The notes under the pieces were generated by a model that was not told the DNA's origin, did not search any database, and saw only the letters and a program-made list of their open reading frames with translations. Of a DNA stretch of 64,000 nt, positions 15,610 to 31,514 are shown one piece after another (position 1 is the first letter of the stretch; the number at the start of each line of letters is the position of its first letter). This stretch comes from Diploscapter coronatus (lineage: Eukaryota; Nematoda; Chromadorea; Rhabditida; Rhabditidae). The DNA lies in assembly GCA_964036155.1 (NCBI GenBank), contig OZ038422.1, forward strand, positions 80,561,201-80,625,200. The letters run 5' to 3'. Position numbers and translations under genes: made by a program.

Positions 15610-17121
15610 ATGAACTATTGCAAGAAACTATTCCCGCCATATTATAAGTATTTAAAATTTATGCCACTTTCTAATTCAAAAGCGTTTAAGATATGCTGTG
15701 TTTTTATTCGCCGGTTTTGAAATGATTTATGTGACATTTACACTAGCTGTTAGTGAAGCATACTATAATTCTGCCGATAAAATATTGCCAATTGTATACG
15801 AGTAAGAATATTTTGCCTTAAATTAAAGTTTTCAAAACTTTTTATATTTAGTATGTTCGATGATACGGTTAAAAGGCATAAGCCTGGTTTTGAATGGACA
15901 GCGGAAGAAAAAAGTCAGCTTGAAATGGTATTTTTAAAATCCTTTAAATTCTTTACTTTTTTCACTTTTTCAGTACAAAATGAAAATGATGTTATTGTAT
16001 GTGCTGTCCACTTTAGGGATTCTGATTTGCATGATAATAATCATCCCTCAGTTCTTCGATTTCAATAATAAACGAGGATACCGGAGCCATTTGGTATTTT
16101 CAAATTTAAGCTTAATTCGAGATTTAAATATTCAGTGCCTTGTCAGCCCCAAGGTGGCTTGGATCAAATTCTCTATCCTGGCCATTTATGTCTTATTGCT
16201 TGGGACGGTGAGTAAATATAAACAGTGCTGATATGATATCATTCGTGCATTTAAATCAAAGATCAATTGCTTACTCGATAATCATATTAAACTTTAGCCA
16301 AATATTTATGCTCTCAAGTGAAGATCAGCCTTGTTATCTAAATTGGTCCTTTATTTAGGCCATGTTGTGGGTGTGGCTCGATTGCAAATCGATTGTGACA
16401 AACTTTTTCTCGAATTTCAACTACGCTGCCACAGGAGAAGAGTTTGTTCATCGGTTAGAAAGAGAATTCAACTGTGTGTCTGACGACGACAAGGAAGGAT
16501 ACGATCCGTCCAAGGTGAGTCCGTCATACGCTGAATCGGTAACGTTTTCGGAAAAGATTGACTTCTATTGGATCTTCGGAAACTTCGCCATATCGAGACA
16601 CGGCGATTTGGGAAGCAGGGTAATTATGACATGACGTTGCTTTGTGATGTAAAGTTTCGTGTCTCGGTGTAGTGTGGTTTCTTGGTTTTCTTATTTTTGG
16701 GATGACCTCAATCAAAAATAAGAAAAAATCACTTTATAATTGATTATTTTCAGACTTTCATAGTTTTCAAATTTAACTGTCGATAAATACTTGATCTTAT
16801 TTCTTCAGAACTGCTACCAAATTATAAAATCAGCCTTCGCTTTTCCATTCTGGCTGGATATCTTATTTTACGTGTACATTGCTGGCCATACTATCTGCTT
16901 CCTAGCTATCCCGTTCTTCAATAAACGTGAGAAAATTCGTTTTATGGCATTAGAAAGCTGATCTTCGTGATGCAATTCATACATTGAAGTCTTAAATTCA
17001 TGAAGATTAATAATAATTTATTGGATTTGTGATCAAATTATTATATTTAGAGCTGATAAAGCCCGACCCTGAAGACATCGATCCATATGCGGAAAAACAC
17101 TTGGTCGAACAAGAAAAATAG
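15610..17121 (+). CDS. Four-transmembrane nematode protein, tetraspanin-like layout
   Basis: Eight exons (15610-15647, 15691-15801, 15852-15927, 15974-16093, 16136-16207, 16359-16514, 16809-16926, 17051-17121) join in frame to 253 residues. Hydrophobic segments begin at about AVFLFAGFEMIYVTFTL, MLLYVLSTLGILICMIIII, WIKFSILAIYVLLLGTAML and FWLDILFYVYIAGHTICFLA. A longer polar loop lies between segments 3 and 4, containing CVSDDD and NCYQ, and the tail is acidic (PDPEDIDPYAEKH). The order short loop, two adjacent segments, large loop, last segment resembles tetraspanins, but the CCG motif is missing and only two cysteines are in the large loop. I do not recognise a named family; function unknown. 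A polyadenylation signal follows at 17209. Confidence 0.8.
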
Positions 17122-17208
17122 GCTGATCTTAAAATTTTCGTAATTTCTAGGCGTTCTTTCTGTTATCGGTTGCTATAAAACTCCATAATTCCAATTGCTC
17201 AAAATCGA

Positions 17209-17214
17209 AATAAA
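17209..17214 (+). terminator. Poly(A) signal AATAAA
   Basis: Canonical hexamer 88 bp after the stop codon of the four-pass gene. Confidence 0.5.
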
Positions 17215-17900
17215 TTTGTTTATTTTTGTGATAGTCGAAGCATCTTCTCGGAATATCACAGCAGAATTCACATGGAGAGTTGAATCGCGAATCAGAATTT
17301 GTTTTGAGAGAATAGAGTTTAGGAAAATAGACCAAATTTGCACGAAAATCAATGAAAAATATCATTTTTGTTACTAAAAATTAGAACGAACCCGAGATAG
17401 AAATCTAATGAATACAAGCATAAGATGGGGGAAGAGTGAATTTTACGGGAAAAACGTTACTTTAGAAAATACACTCTTCATAATTTCTGAATACGTATGA
17501 TCGTGCCTAACTCGACTTGTGAGAAATATCTAGTCAGCTATCTAATGAGTGATCAAATTGCATTTCATACGAAAATCAGAAAACTTTCATTAATAATTCG
17601 TTCCGCATAAATCGAGTTTTAGCTATAAATATCAGCATATAATTTTCACAACGTCTTTCGTTTACGAACGCGTAAGTATCAATGTATATCAACAAATTAA
17701 CTGATTTTGGAACATATATGAAATAATAAGCATACACAAACGCGCGGACCTGAATTTGAGGACAACAGCATAGAGCACTCAGCACAACACGAACAATAGG
17801 CGTAATTTGATTGATATTTTGCTGACTTAATTGGCTAATTGAATAATAATCACCTAGTTAATTACAGTTAATTGCTAGTTAGAGACTAATTAAGCAAAAA
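17215..17900. other. Convergent intergenic gap
   Basis: AT-rich spacer between the 3' ends of the four-pass gene (+) and nsy-1 (-). No coding signal; it should hold the nsy-1 3' UTR and poly(A) site. Confidence 0.5.
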
Positions 17901-20900
17901 TTAAATATCATCAGCCATGGACGAATGATAATCATCCAGCGAATCATCTCGATTTCGCATCGGCGAAAGAAGTGATGGCGTCCGACGAGCTCCTTCGCGA
18001 AATTCCGACACTGCGCGCATTATTCGACAAGAAGCTCCACCCCTAAATTTAGTCATTGGAAAATTAATGATTTTGTAGAAAAAGTGGAAGATAAATGATT
18101 TTTCACAAAATGAAAGAAAACGATAGCAAATGAATTGAAAAGAGTGGGAAGTGGTTGTTTTTCAGGAAGCATTTTTCATGTTATCGAACAATAATGTCTT
18201 TTCAAAATTGTCAAAAGGAACAATATTCAAGATAATTTTAGGCTATAATACTTACGCAACGCCAATTTTAAGCAGCTCCTTCCTCGTTACAAACTCAAGC
18301 AAGTCCATCTTCGAATATCCCTGGTCGAGAATAATTGCAATGGATCTATCATCCACCTCCAGGGTCCTCAGCCAAGTCACCAAATCCTCTTGGGCTCTGG
18401 AAAACTGGGAAGTTGTGCCTAAAATTATAGGAATAATTTATTGTCTTATTTCAATTTTTTACCAGGTGGCATAAGAATTCGATGATTCCTTTGCTGGGTT
18501 TCAAGAGAGGACGTCGAAGCTGGAGGATATGTACTTCGGAAAGCTGTGGTCGTAGAAAGAAGCTTAACTTTATTTATTAGAAAAGTTGCTCTTGGTCATC
18601 CTATACCTGTTTGAAAGCATGACTTTTACTAATATTCTGTCTGAGGATTAAATTCAGCTCTTTCTCCACGATAACCAGCCTAAAATATGTATAATATTTT
18701 TTTAATTGGAAAAATGAATGTACCTCTGCATCAAAGCGTCATTTTCCTCCGCCAGACCGCGTAATTCCCTTCGTTCCTCAATCTTCTCATCTCGGGAAGG
18801 CGGCCGACTGTCGACCAATTCAGCCTCAGAGAGGGAGGAACCACGGTTCGTCGAAACCATGACGGGAGTCACCGCAGTAGAATCGTCAGAGACCTTAGAT
18901 TTCGTTGTTTTGCTGTCACTGATATTTGGGAAAATCCAAGCATTTTCAGTAATCGTATTTTAATGTTTTGAACTGTTAGTGCGTTTTCTTCACTAAATTT
19001 AATTTTTAGAAATGAATGATTTTTTTTGCATTAACCGAGAATCACGATAGTGTTTCTAGTTCAAGGATGAGAAGACAGAGTATTTTGAAAGTTGAAAACG
19101 GAATCTCTTCAAAATCGTTTCTGAGCAAAATCTACCTGCAACATGGCGGACATATCCGGAGAGAGAATGGAGATAGCCGCGTTGACGACATTATTGATGA
19201 TCTTCGTCAGGGCGAACATGTAGTGGGGTTTGATGTCCTGCTGGCGAAGCACCGGGTTTACAGCGTCATTGAAGACGTACAACGCTATGTTCAGCTAAAT
19301 ATTTGCTTCAATTTTCGCATTTCACGGAAGAGAACATACCTGCTGAATCTTATTAGCATCGAAATCCAACTCCTCTCGAATTCGGTTGATCGCATTTTGA
19401 AGAGGCTGATTATCCTTCCTGATGAGGAATTCCTTCATTCCATAGAGCAGGCATTCCAGCATTTGAGGGGTTACATCCACCTCATTCACTGAGTTTTTCA
19501 GCACCGAGTGCCATTCTTGCAGGATCTGAAATGTATGAGTTTGTATCTTGATTATTAGCTAAATAAAATTTTTTCTCTAAAATGCACTTATAGATCATAC
19601 GCTGCTGCAAAATAAAGCCTTTATCAATGCTTTTTTTTTTCTTCGAAACTGTATGCTCTACCAGGAAGCCAAGAATTGGTTTATGAAACCCAATTTTCAC
19701 CTTATCCTTCTTGTTCTCCATGTGATGTGCGAGCAGATGCCTCCTTTCTGAGTCCTTCTGCAGCATGAAGAACCTTCCACTGTTGGCCGATTCGTCAGAG
19801 ATCGTTCTGTTGTACAGCACACCGGCAGACAGAGGCGTGGACAAGGAGGGGGACGTCACGAACTGAGGCTGTGTGATGTCATCCACTATCGGGCTAAAAT
19901 TACACCCGTAGGAAGTTGAAAGATTTCGGGATATGTAAAAATCGACATTTTAACTCAAACCTCGTGGGATGGTGAAATTCTACAAAAAAAATTCCCACGA
20001 TCTTAGGCTTTTCTACTTACTTAAATACACTGTATAGTTAGTTTACCTATTAGGCTGGCTGAGATGGAACCCAGGATGTTGTAGCGAAGCAGAGGAGGCG
20101 GAATTCGGAGCATCGGGAATGGGACTGCAGGAAATTGTCCGATTCCTGCTGAATGAGTGATATTTTAGTCGGAGTTTCAGATAGATTTTCATAATCTTGA
20201 ATTATTAGATTTTTAGCAGTAGAAATTTTTCATTTTAATTTAAAGAGAATTTTGAGATTTTAGAATTTTCGGAATGGTGATATTTTCCTGAGGCTGGAGT
20301 TTCAAATTTATGCGCCCTTCCCCATGTGATATGATTTCTCGGCTATGTTTGCCCAGTATTATCTTATCAAACTGAAGCACAAAGTGACCGAGGTTTGTGA
20401 AGAAAAGGAGGGACTCGTCACCGCCTAATATGGATGCATAAAAATAATACCATTATGATATCATCTTAGGCCATTATTCATACTGAAAGATCTAAAACGC
20501 TCAGCTAATAAAGAAATTATTTCAGGCTGTTTCAAAATCGCGCACTTTAACAGAAAGCGATACAATTTCTGATAAACTTAGGAAAGAATTGGAATTTTTG
20601 AATGACTTGTCCTTATCAGTGCATACCTGTTATCGATATTTAAATGCAGGTTTTTATCTTCGTGTCGTTTTTCCTTGATTTTCGATGCAGTCGATCCGAC
20701 GGTCATCGTAGCAGCCCCAGATTCTGGGAAAATCACCTTTTCCGCAGTGCCCATTCCGGTGAGTTGGGAAGTGGAACGAAGAAGGGGTTCTAAATAAAAA
20801 AACAGGCGTTTAATGATTTTGATTTGAGGCCAGAGACATAATTGGATTTAGACAATTCGAAATCATAGTTTCGATTCATGGCATTTTGAAAATGCACTTC

Positions 20901-23900
20901 AATTTTCCGTTTTTGATCTAATGATAGTGTTCTAAATGAGAATTTCTTCATTTCTTACCCCTACTGGACTTGGGCTCTGGTTGCTTCTTGCTGGTGATGG
21001 AGACGGATCCGGAGTGAGTCCTGGAGATACTGAAACATGTCGGAATCTGTGCCCATATCTGTCTTCATATATGGATTGTTCTACAATGGAAACGGAAAAT
21101 CTATATGTACGGGGGACACGACGAATATATTCAGATGCAGGGCCACACAAACCGACATGTCAAATCAGGAATCAGATGGAAACGCAATCAGTATACTGTA
21201 TACACCATATATTGGTGGATATATACCTGAAGCTCTCTGAATTTGATCAAAAAGGTGGAATTTTGACAAATTCTAGCTTCGTCGACTTTTTCTCAAATTC
21301 AAACAAACTTCAGAAATATCCAACATTCGAAGCTTCAGATTATAGTAACATAGGTTAAACTGTCGCCAAAACCATATATGGGGAAATTTTGAGAAGCCTT
21401 ATTCTGCATGAATTTTCCTAAATTTCGTAAGGCTTCTCAAAATTCACATAAGTCTCTAATCTGTGACAATCTAAGCAGTCATTTCTTCAACTATAAGCTT
21501 CTACTTAAGTTTGACGATGGAACATAGATTCAGGGAGTCGCCAGGGAACTGGAAACTTACGAATGGTGTTTGCCTGATTGGTGGAGGAAGGCTTCAGCAA
21601 GAAGAGCCAACGCGGAGGGTCGGGAAGTTGGATCAGGTTCGAAACACCTCAAATTTGCTTCATTCATAATCTTCAGATCAGGGCCGGACAAAGCTTTATC
21701 TTTGTCTTTGAGGTTTTTTGGGGGAATTTTTTCTTCGACTTTGACTTTGAATTTTCAAGTTTTAGTTTTTGACCAGTCCTGTTTCAGATAACTTTTTTAT
21801 AAAATGAACGAATTTTCAAGAATGCGTAATCACCGAAAACATTTCTCCTTCTTTTTCTAGATAGTCTTACTTTTTGATGAAATCCCTGCAGACATCAGTG
21901 AGCTGTTCAGGCAGAGGTGGGTGTGTTTTGAACATTCCCACTCTGAACATGGCTGCCTGCGGATTCTGCATCTCGACGAAGGGAGGCCTTCCAGTGGCCA
22001 TTTCGACCATCGTGCAGCCGAACGACCAAATGTCTGCCGGAGCTCCGTAGCCTCGTTGACCATGGTCGATAACTTCAGGGGCCATGTATTGGAGGGTTCC
22101 TAATTGTACAGATTCTCGAATTATGCGACTTCTTCGTTAGCAACCCACCAGTAAAGGTTTCAGTAACTGGATTCAGTCCAGCCAACCTCTTGCAAGTACC
22201 AAAGTCGGAAATTTTGCAAACTCCACTATAAGTGTTCACCAAGACATTATCACCCTTGATATCTCGATGAACGATTTTCTGCTCATGCAGGTATCTAAAA
22301 CGTATGGTTTTAAGCAGGTTTTCTGTCATTTCCTACTTCAGTCCCTCCAGAATCTGTTTTCCATACAGTACCATGGCAGCTTCATTCAGTGGACCCCATT
22401 TCGATCTCAGCAGACTGCTCAGCGATCCTCCTGGTACGTGCTCCATGAAAATCAGGAAGACGTCGTTTCCAGTTTCCCTAAATTTGGTACGTTTGAAAAC
22501 AGAATAGCTCATATGTATACCTATTGACCAGTTCACAACCAAGGTACTGCACGATGTTCATGTGGGAGAGAGTGGAGTGTAACGAGATTTCTTCCATGAG
22601 CGGCTGGACTTCTTCATCGAATTTCACTTCGATTTCCTTGACAACGATCTGTCGTTGCGTATTGATATCTCGAGCTGAATACACTGTGCCATAGGTTCCC
22701 CTTCCTAATCGAACTCTAAAGACATAAAATTGAAAGAATCCTCCTTGTTTCAGCTTTTACCTTTCTCCAGTATTAGTGTACTCATATTCAAACTGAATCT
22801 TCTCTCCAGCCAAGTTTGCCAGGATCTTCCCAGTTTCATGGCCCTCAGCTATTGTCATTTCGTTTATGCAGGTCATCACTCTGAAAAGCAAGACACGATT
22901 ATTCTGCATTTTCTCTCGAAAATTTACTTATTGCAGTGTGAAGCACTTGGGAAGACCAGATTGAAATCGTCGGAATTCTCGTGGACATACAGGAACATCG
23001 ACCGATCGTCCCTTTTCGAAGCGGATACTGCCTTAATGTTTCCAGCAGTGAAGTGCCATCGATGAATTCCTAAAATTCCTCTTCAATTAGCATAATTGTC
23101 TATTTGATTATACCTGGAGGCGGCTTCTTCTGCTGACTATTCTCCAGCACATGACTCAAAATCAGAGATCCATCATCGATATTCAGTGTGAGATACGAAG
23201 GAGTGTATTGCTAAAGGAAATTTGCATAATCGAAATTTCTCAAACTCTTCTTAATTGCCTTGCTATATTCCTGAATCAGCACCGGGAATCTGGGACATTT
23301 GATTTCGCCTTGCTCGGCTTCAGTAGCTTCCATGAAGAATTCCGACCAGAATAGGAACTGCTGCTTCTCTTTCTCGATGGGAGAGACTGTAGCTGCACAT
23401 CGGTTGATCAGTTTGATATTCTCCATCGTCGACTTCAGGAACCTACAAAATCTTCTAATAATCGATTTAAATTTTTTCCCTAATTTCTTTACCAAGTCGG
23501 AGGCTTGAGCAGAGCCATTTTCAATGCAGCTTCACAAGCCTTCTGATAGTTCTCAGCCAATACGGAGACTTCGAAGTAAGTAGCCACGTCCCAATAGTCA
23601 GTCAGTTGATTCAGAGCACCTTTCCGACCAAGGAGCGAGTTCAGAACCACAGCTAAACAAGCATTTTTTCTTTTTAGATGTTGTTTTCTCAATTTTTCTC
23701 ACCAATTTGTTGCATTTCCATATTGTGCTCGAACTGTTCTCCAGAAGCCCGCAAAAGAGTCGTCAAATTTATTCCACTGTACTCCAACGGCGACATTTCA
23801 AACGCTTTTCGGTACCTGATTTTGCAAATTTAGCCAGAAAGTTGTTCCAAGAAGACTTACCAATGAATAGCATTCTGTAAAGCTTCAGTATCCTCATAAT

Positions 23901-25574
23901 TACTAGCTATGAAATTATCTTTGTAAATTCGACCTGTAATTTTAAATCGGTAATTCTAAGGCTGAAATGTTAAAATACCAGCTAAACATATGACATCAGG
24001 ACTGAGCACTTCTTTCCCGTTATTTTTACTAATCAAATCTAGTACTGTTTTGAGCGCTCTTTGTCGATCTCCTGGACCATTTCTTCTAAACTCAAGAGAT
24101 TGAAAGTTTAAGCAGCTGCAATTTAAAATACCGATTCAGAGCAAAAGCGTATTGATATTTGATGGCATGAGCTTCAACGATCGTGCAATCTTGAATCCGA
24201 CTCAGATCATCAATCAGACTGATCATTCCACCGTAATTCTGGTTATCCCTAGAAAAAATCGACTTGGTCAAATTTGAAAAATCAAAATATTGTGCCTGTA
24301 TCCTAGCATCATCTGATGGACAGTGTCAACTGATAGAACATCGGGGTTATCCAATCTTCCTCTCATCTTGTCCAAAAACGCATTAGCTTCATTCACATTG
24401 GTCAGTTCTCGGGCTTTTCGAAGATCGGAGAGAAATTTCTCACGAGCATGAGCGCTAAAATTATCGTGTCTGAAAATCGAGGTCAATTTAAAATTTTACC
24501 TAGCCTCGACTTGTACGTTTTTCAGAATTTGCTTCATTCTGCCTTTGAAAGGAATGGTTTTGGGTTGGTTAGAATTTTGACTTCGAGAGAATGGCTTCTC
24601 GTCTTCACCGGTCGGAGGAAACTAAAGTTAAATTCGTGTTAATTTAAAAACAAGAAAATCTCACTTTATCATATGACTGCAGCTGAGCATGTTCAGGAAC
24701 GGTCATGTAAACTACCGTAGATAAATGAGCATGGGTTTTCTGGAATTCAAGGCCTAAAATTTGCCATCAAATTTCTATAGTCCTACTCTGAGAGCATCGA
24801 TAATTCGGTTTTCCGTCTCAGGATTGAAGTAGGTGAGCAGAATATTGTAAGCTTGGCCCATGCTTTCTCGGACTCCGATGTGATAGCAAAGACTGGGCTG
24901 TTGCTGTCTGAGTGTTACATCAACAAGAGCCACATCCGCATTGTAGAAGATGTCAAGCGTGTTGATCTCGCCGAAATCCAGACGGTCAAAATCAATCCTC
25001 TGAAAATAATATCATTCGACAATTCAGATCCCTCTCGGTTTACCGTCAAAATAACATTGAGTGAATCAGCGACTTTTTGCACTTCTTTGAACGCCATCTC
25101 CCGTACTTTCAGATCCTTTTGCACTTTTTGATCAATGACTATCACGACTTGGAGACGACGCACACTCGTTAGGCCCTGAAAAAGGAGATTTCATTAATCC
25201 AGATACACCCAGTCTGCATTTTATCCATAAATGTTTGACGTTTCGAGAGTTTTAGACTCAAACTCGCTGTTAATGTTTTCCAGTTGAGTTTGAGATCAAT
25301 AAAAGTAAAGCTTGGCTCAATCAGTATTAATTTTTACCTACAAAGTATTAATTAGAATGGATTTGTTTTTGTTGCTTAAAATAAAAAGGAAACTAGTTCG
25401 AGTTCCTATAGTTTTAAAATTAAAAAAATGTGGATCTAATATATCTAGAATGCTTACAGATTTAGATTCAGCGGCAGTCTGTAGTCCATTAGGCCGATTT
25501 TGTTGACTGGGACCGAGTCTCGGAATGGGCACAGGGCAGACATCCAGGTTGTTCTCGCCCTTCTTTATCGACAT
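17901..25574 (-). CDS. nsy-1: NSY-1, ASK1-family MAP kinase kinase kinase
   Basis: MAP3K that activates the SEK-1/PMK-1 p38 pathway (innate immunity, stress) and sets AWC neuron asymmetry in C. elegans. About 31 exons and 1,430 codons. Blocks match ASK1 throughout: N-terminal [20 protein letters not shown]; central TPR-like region ([28 protein letters not shown], KKGxL-like [14 protein letters not shown]); PH-like [18 protein letters not shown]. The kinase domain at about 22715-21561 has [13 protein letters not shown], the lysine in [45 protein letters not shown] and the activation loop [14 protein letters not shown]. Downstream are [14 protein letters not shown], the [10 protein letters not shown] helical domain, a coiled coil and a C-terminal SAM-like domain ending in [17 protein letters not shown]. 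Two introns begin with GC (24295, 23258). One junction, exon 19294-19136 to exon 18918-18724, is out of frame in my model. The start is the first ATG, followed by [10 protein letters not shown]. Confidence 0.95.
21385..21444. repeat. Perfect 17-bp hairpin in an nsy-1 intron
   Basis: The arm AATTTTGAGAAGCCTTA (21385-21401) is perfectly complementary to 21428-21444, with a 26-base loop. It lies in the intron 21030-21560. Size and shape would suit a small-RNA precursor or a tiny foldback element. Confidence 0.75.
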
Positions 25575-28626
<3,052 letters not shown>

Positions 28627-31510
28627 GGCAAACAGACAAACAGACAGATTGGTATGAACATTTTATTATATTTATTAGATGGAAAACAAATATAAGGTAC
28701 TTTTATTCAGGATGAAGTTGGTATAAAATTTTTTAATCTATTTTTAAAGCGAAATATTGAATTTCTGAAGAAAAATATCAACTTTATCGTGAATGAACAT
28801 CATTACTGTGAAATTGGTCCTTTGCATACCGTATTTTCTCTTATAGGCTTCCATGAATTATATTTTAGTGACCACTTAATTTCAAAATTTAGAAAATTTA
28901 TATCAAGCAGATTAGAAAAAAAAACCATTGTTCTTACTGCTCTTATTTCTAAACGATTGTTCACGTGTTCCTTGAAAAGAAATTGAGAAACTACTATATG
29001 ACGACCTGCGTTGTCCTAAATAACGGACTACGTCATTCTTTCTTTTCATAAGGAAAAGGGTAATCATTTTGTAAAGATCCCATTAAACATTTATCAAATG
29101 CAGTCCATCATTTAGCAAAATTAAAAGTCATAAGATAAAAGTGCCCAGGGTTATACCAAATTTTGCTTAAAGATTATTCAAAACTAGGGATTTCTATTAG
29201 AGAAAATACGGTATGAATATTTATATAGAATAATGTCTATTCCTTCATAATTTTAAATATACTTTTCTCGGATAATCGTACGAAATGATTATATCCTTCA
29301 ATCGGGCTTTCGTGATTTCATTTCTATTTCTTCTTCTTCTCTTCCTTATTGCTCCTATTTTCGCATCATCGTTGTGTTAATAATGTAATTGATCATCAAA
29401 GGTTGATTTTGACTAATTTTTTTTAAAACGATTACCTATGATTTTATTTCTTCATTCAACTCTTTTATACCGGTTTTAGGTCGTTTTTCCTGAAGAAAAT
29501 TCACTAGAATGTAAACTTTCGAGCATAACATTTTATTTTATAATTTATTGCAGCTGCTGCATGGTCTTTTCAACTGTGAACCATGCCGCGGTTTGCACAA
29601 TCATTGCCTATTGCAGCTTGATTTCTGTGATTCCATTGCACATTCTTGCACGCTCTCTCAAATTGAACACCCTCCTTCGCTCACTATCACTATCATTATT
29701 TATTCTGAAGAGAGCTATTGCATCGTCATCATTAAAATCTTCATTATTTGATCGTTTTAGTAAGAATACCTCGATGTAATAAATATGAAAAAATTCAATT
29801 TAGAAATCCGATTTTACTGAATATAAATTAAATAATCTGAATCTGAATAGCTCAAACTGATTCAGTTCATCGTGTTATATATATGGATCGAATGATATTT
29901 TGTTCGTATAAAAACAAAAATTCAGACAATAGTAAAATAGGCCTGAATGAGTCGAGTCATACGCTGAATATAAATGACGAGAGTTTAGAGCTGTGCGAAA
30001 TTTTAACTTGATTCTGAGATTTCATATTTGGATTTCGCATGATCTAATAATGTGATTGGTGAAGATTTTTAAATGTGAAAATATTTTTTCCTAAATGACT
30101 TCCTATAAAATTTACCAGGCTTTGAGGGTAGAAAGTAAGCAGAGGAAAGATAAGAAAAAGGATAACTGGTAAATTTTACAGGAGGCCCTCCTGAACATCT
30201 TTGTGTGTGGAGTATCCCTGCAATTAAATTGACTTGTGCGTAGGATCTATCGATAATCCTCCCTTGGATAAACAATTATCTTCGCGATATCTCGTCAAAT
30301 CCGGATTTCTATATCAATTGCGAAGTCATAAATATCATCCCTTTTCATCGATTATTCACCATTTTCATCGAGTTTCAAATTTGACCTCCAGCTGTGTACA
30401 TTTTCTAGAATCATACTCTTTCTCAAAAATATTTCCATTTTCTCACTATTCTCCATATTCTCGACTCTTCGTTTCTCTAACTTTCAACTGCCCTCACTTT
30501 CTTTTTCCCTCTCCTCATGAATCAGCATTTTGCTATAAATTTGCTGGACGAAAGGCGCTTTTTGCCGAATGTCAAATTTTGAAATAGCAAAATTTTTCTA
30601 TAATTTCCGATTCTCCGAATTCTAAATATTTCGTATTTTAAACGATAGGAGACTTAAAGTTGATTCATAGACTGTGCTAAATCCTTTGAATTTACACCCA
30701 AAATGCTGAAATAGTGAAAAAGTTGACGAAGTCCAGCTTTCCTCCCTATGATTTAGTGTTTATCAACATGTTGCATCATCCGCATCACTCATATACCATA
30801 TTTCGAATGATATCAAAGTTCTCTTTTGAACATTCTAGATACAGTAATTTCGCGATTGAAGCGTTAGCTATTTTTCAAAAGAGTATTATTTACGAGGCCA
30901 AACCTGTTATAAAAGGATACTCTAAAGTTTTTGCACTATGATTTGGCAAAAATAGCCTCAACTTTGGCGAATTGGTATGGTGCTGGTATTTTCTAGAATT
31001 TACTCCTTTTGTCTGTTTATCTCTCGATTTCGAATACTCTCTCATTTTCGGATCAAGGCACATTATCCGACTGGTTTTATCATCGCTATTTCCAAAGATT
31101 GACTTTCGCCATTTGGGTTTCTCTTTCTCTTCAATTCTTCCTTTCTCTCGAATTTTGTCTGACTCTCTTTCCTCTCTTTCTCTCTAGCATTTTCCATTTT
31201 ACAGTCAACAACAATAGATTTCTACCTCTTTCGAAAGAAATTTTTCAAAAGACCCTAACAATTGTTCGAATTTTAATGTTTTTCCTTTACAAAGATGCTT
31301 CCGGACTTTAATTTCCACCTCGTTTGTTTTGATCTTTCCTCGCTTGATACCCCAGATTTGATCTTTCTACCATTTATCTTATCCTGATTCTTGCTTGCGA
31401 AATTTCTCTTATTTTCGCCGAGGGATGATTGTTTGGGTGTCTCTTGCGTGGAATCATCAATAGCTTCCGAAAGTTTTGCAATCTTCTTCTTTATATTTGA
31501 TCTCATTTTA
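28627..31510. other. Intergenic, arl-1 to pepsin-inhibitor gene
   Basis: About 2.9 kb, AT-rich, no frame with splice support. Contains 17-bp inverted repeats (28825-28841 and 29199-29215) and pyrimidine-rich DNA at 31100-31200 upstream of the next gene. Confidence 0.45.
28825..29215. repeat. Possible MITE with 17-bp terminal inverted repeats
   Basis: CATACCGTATTTTCTCT at 28825-28841 is perfectly inverted at 29199-29215. The 357 bp between the arms shows no coding potential. Perfect short termini around a non-coding interior are typical of miniature inverted-repeat elements; no clear target-site duplication is visible. Confidence 0.5.
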
Positions 31511-31514
31511 GAAA

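Noticed and set aside
21857..22103. Additional frames on both strands over the kinase exon
   Set aside because: Shadows of the nsy-1 kinase domain, whose minus-strand frame carries the diagnostic motifs.
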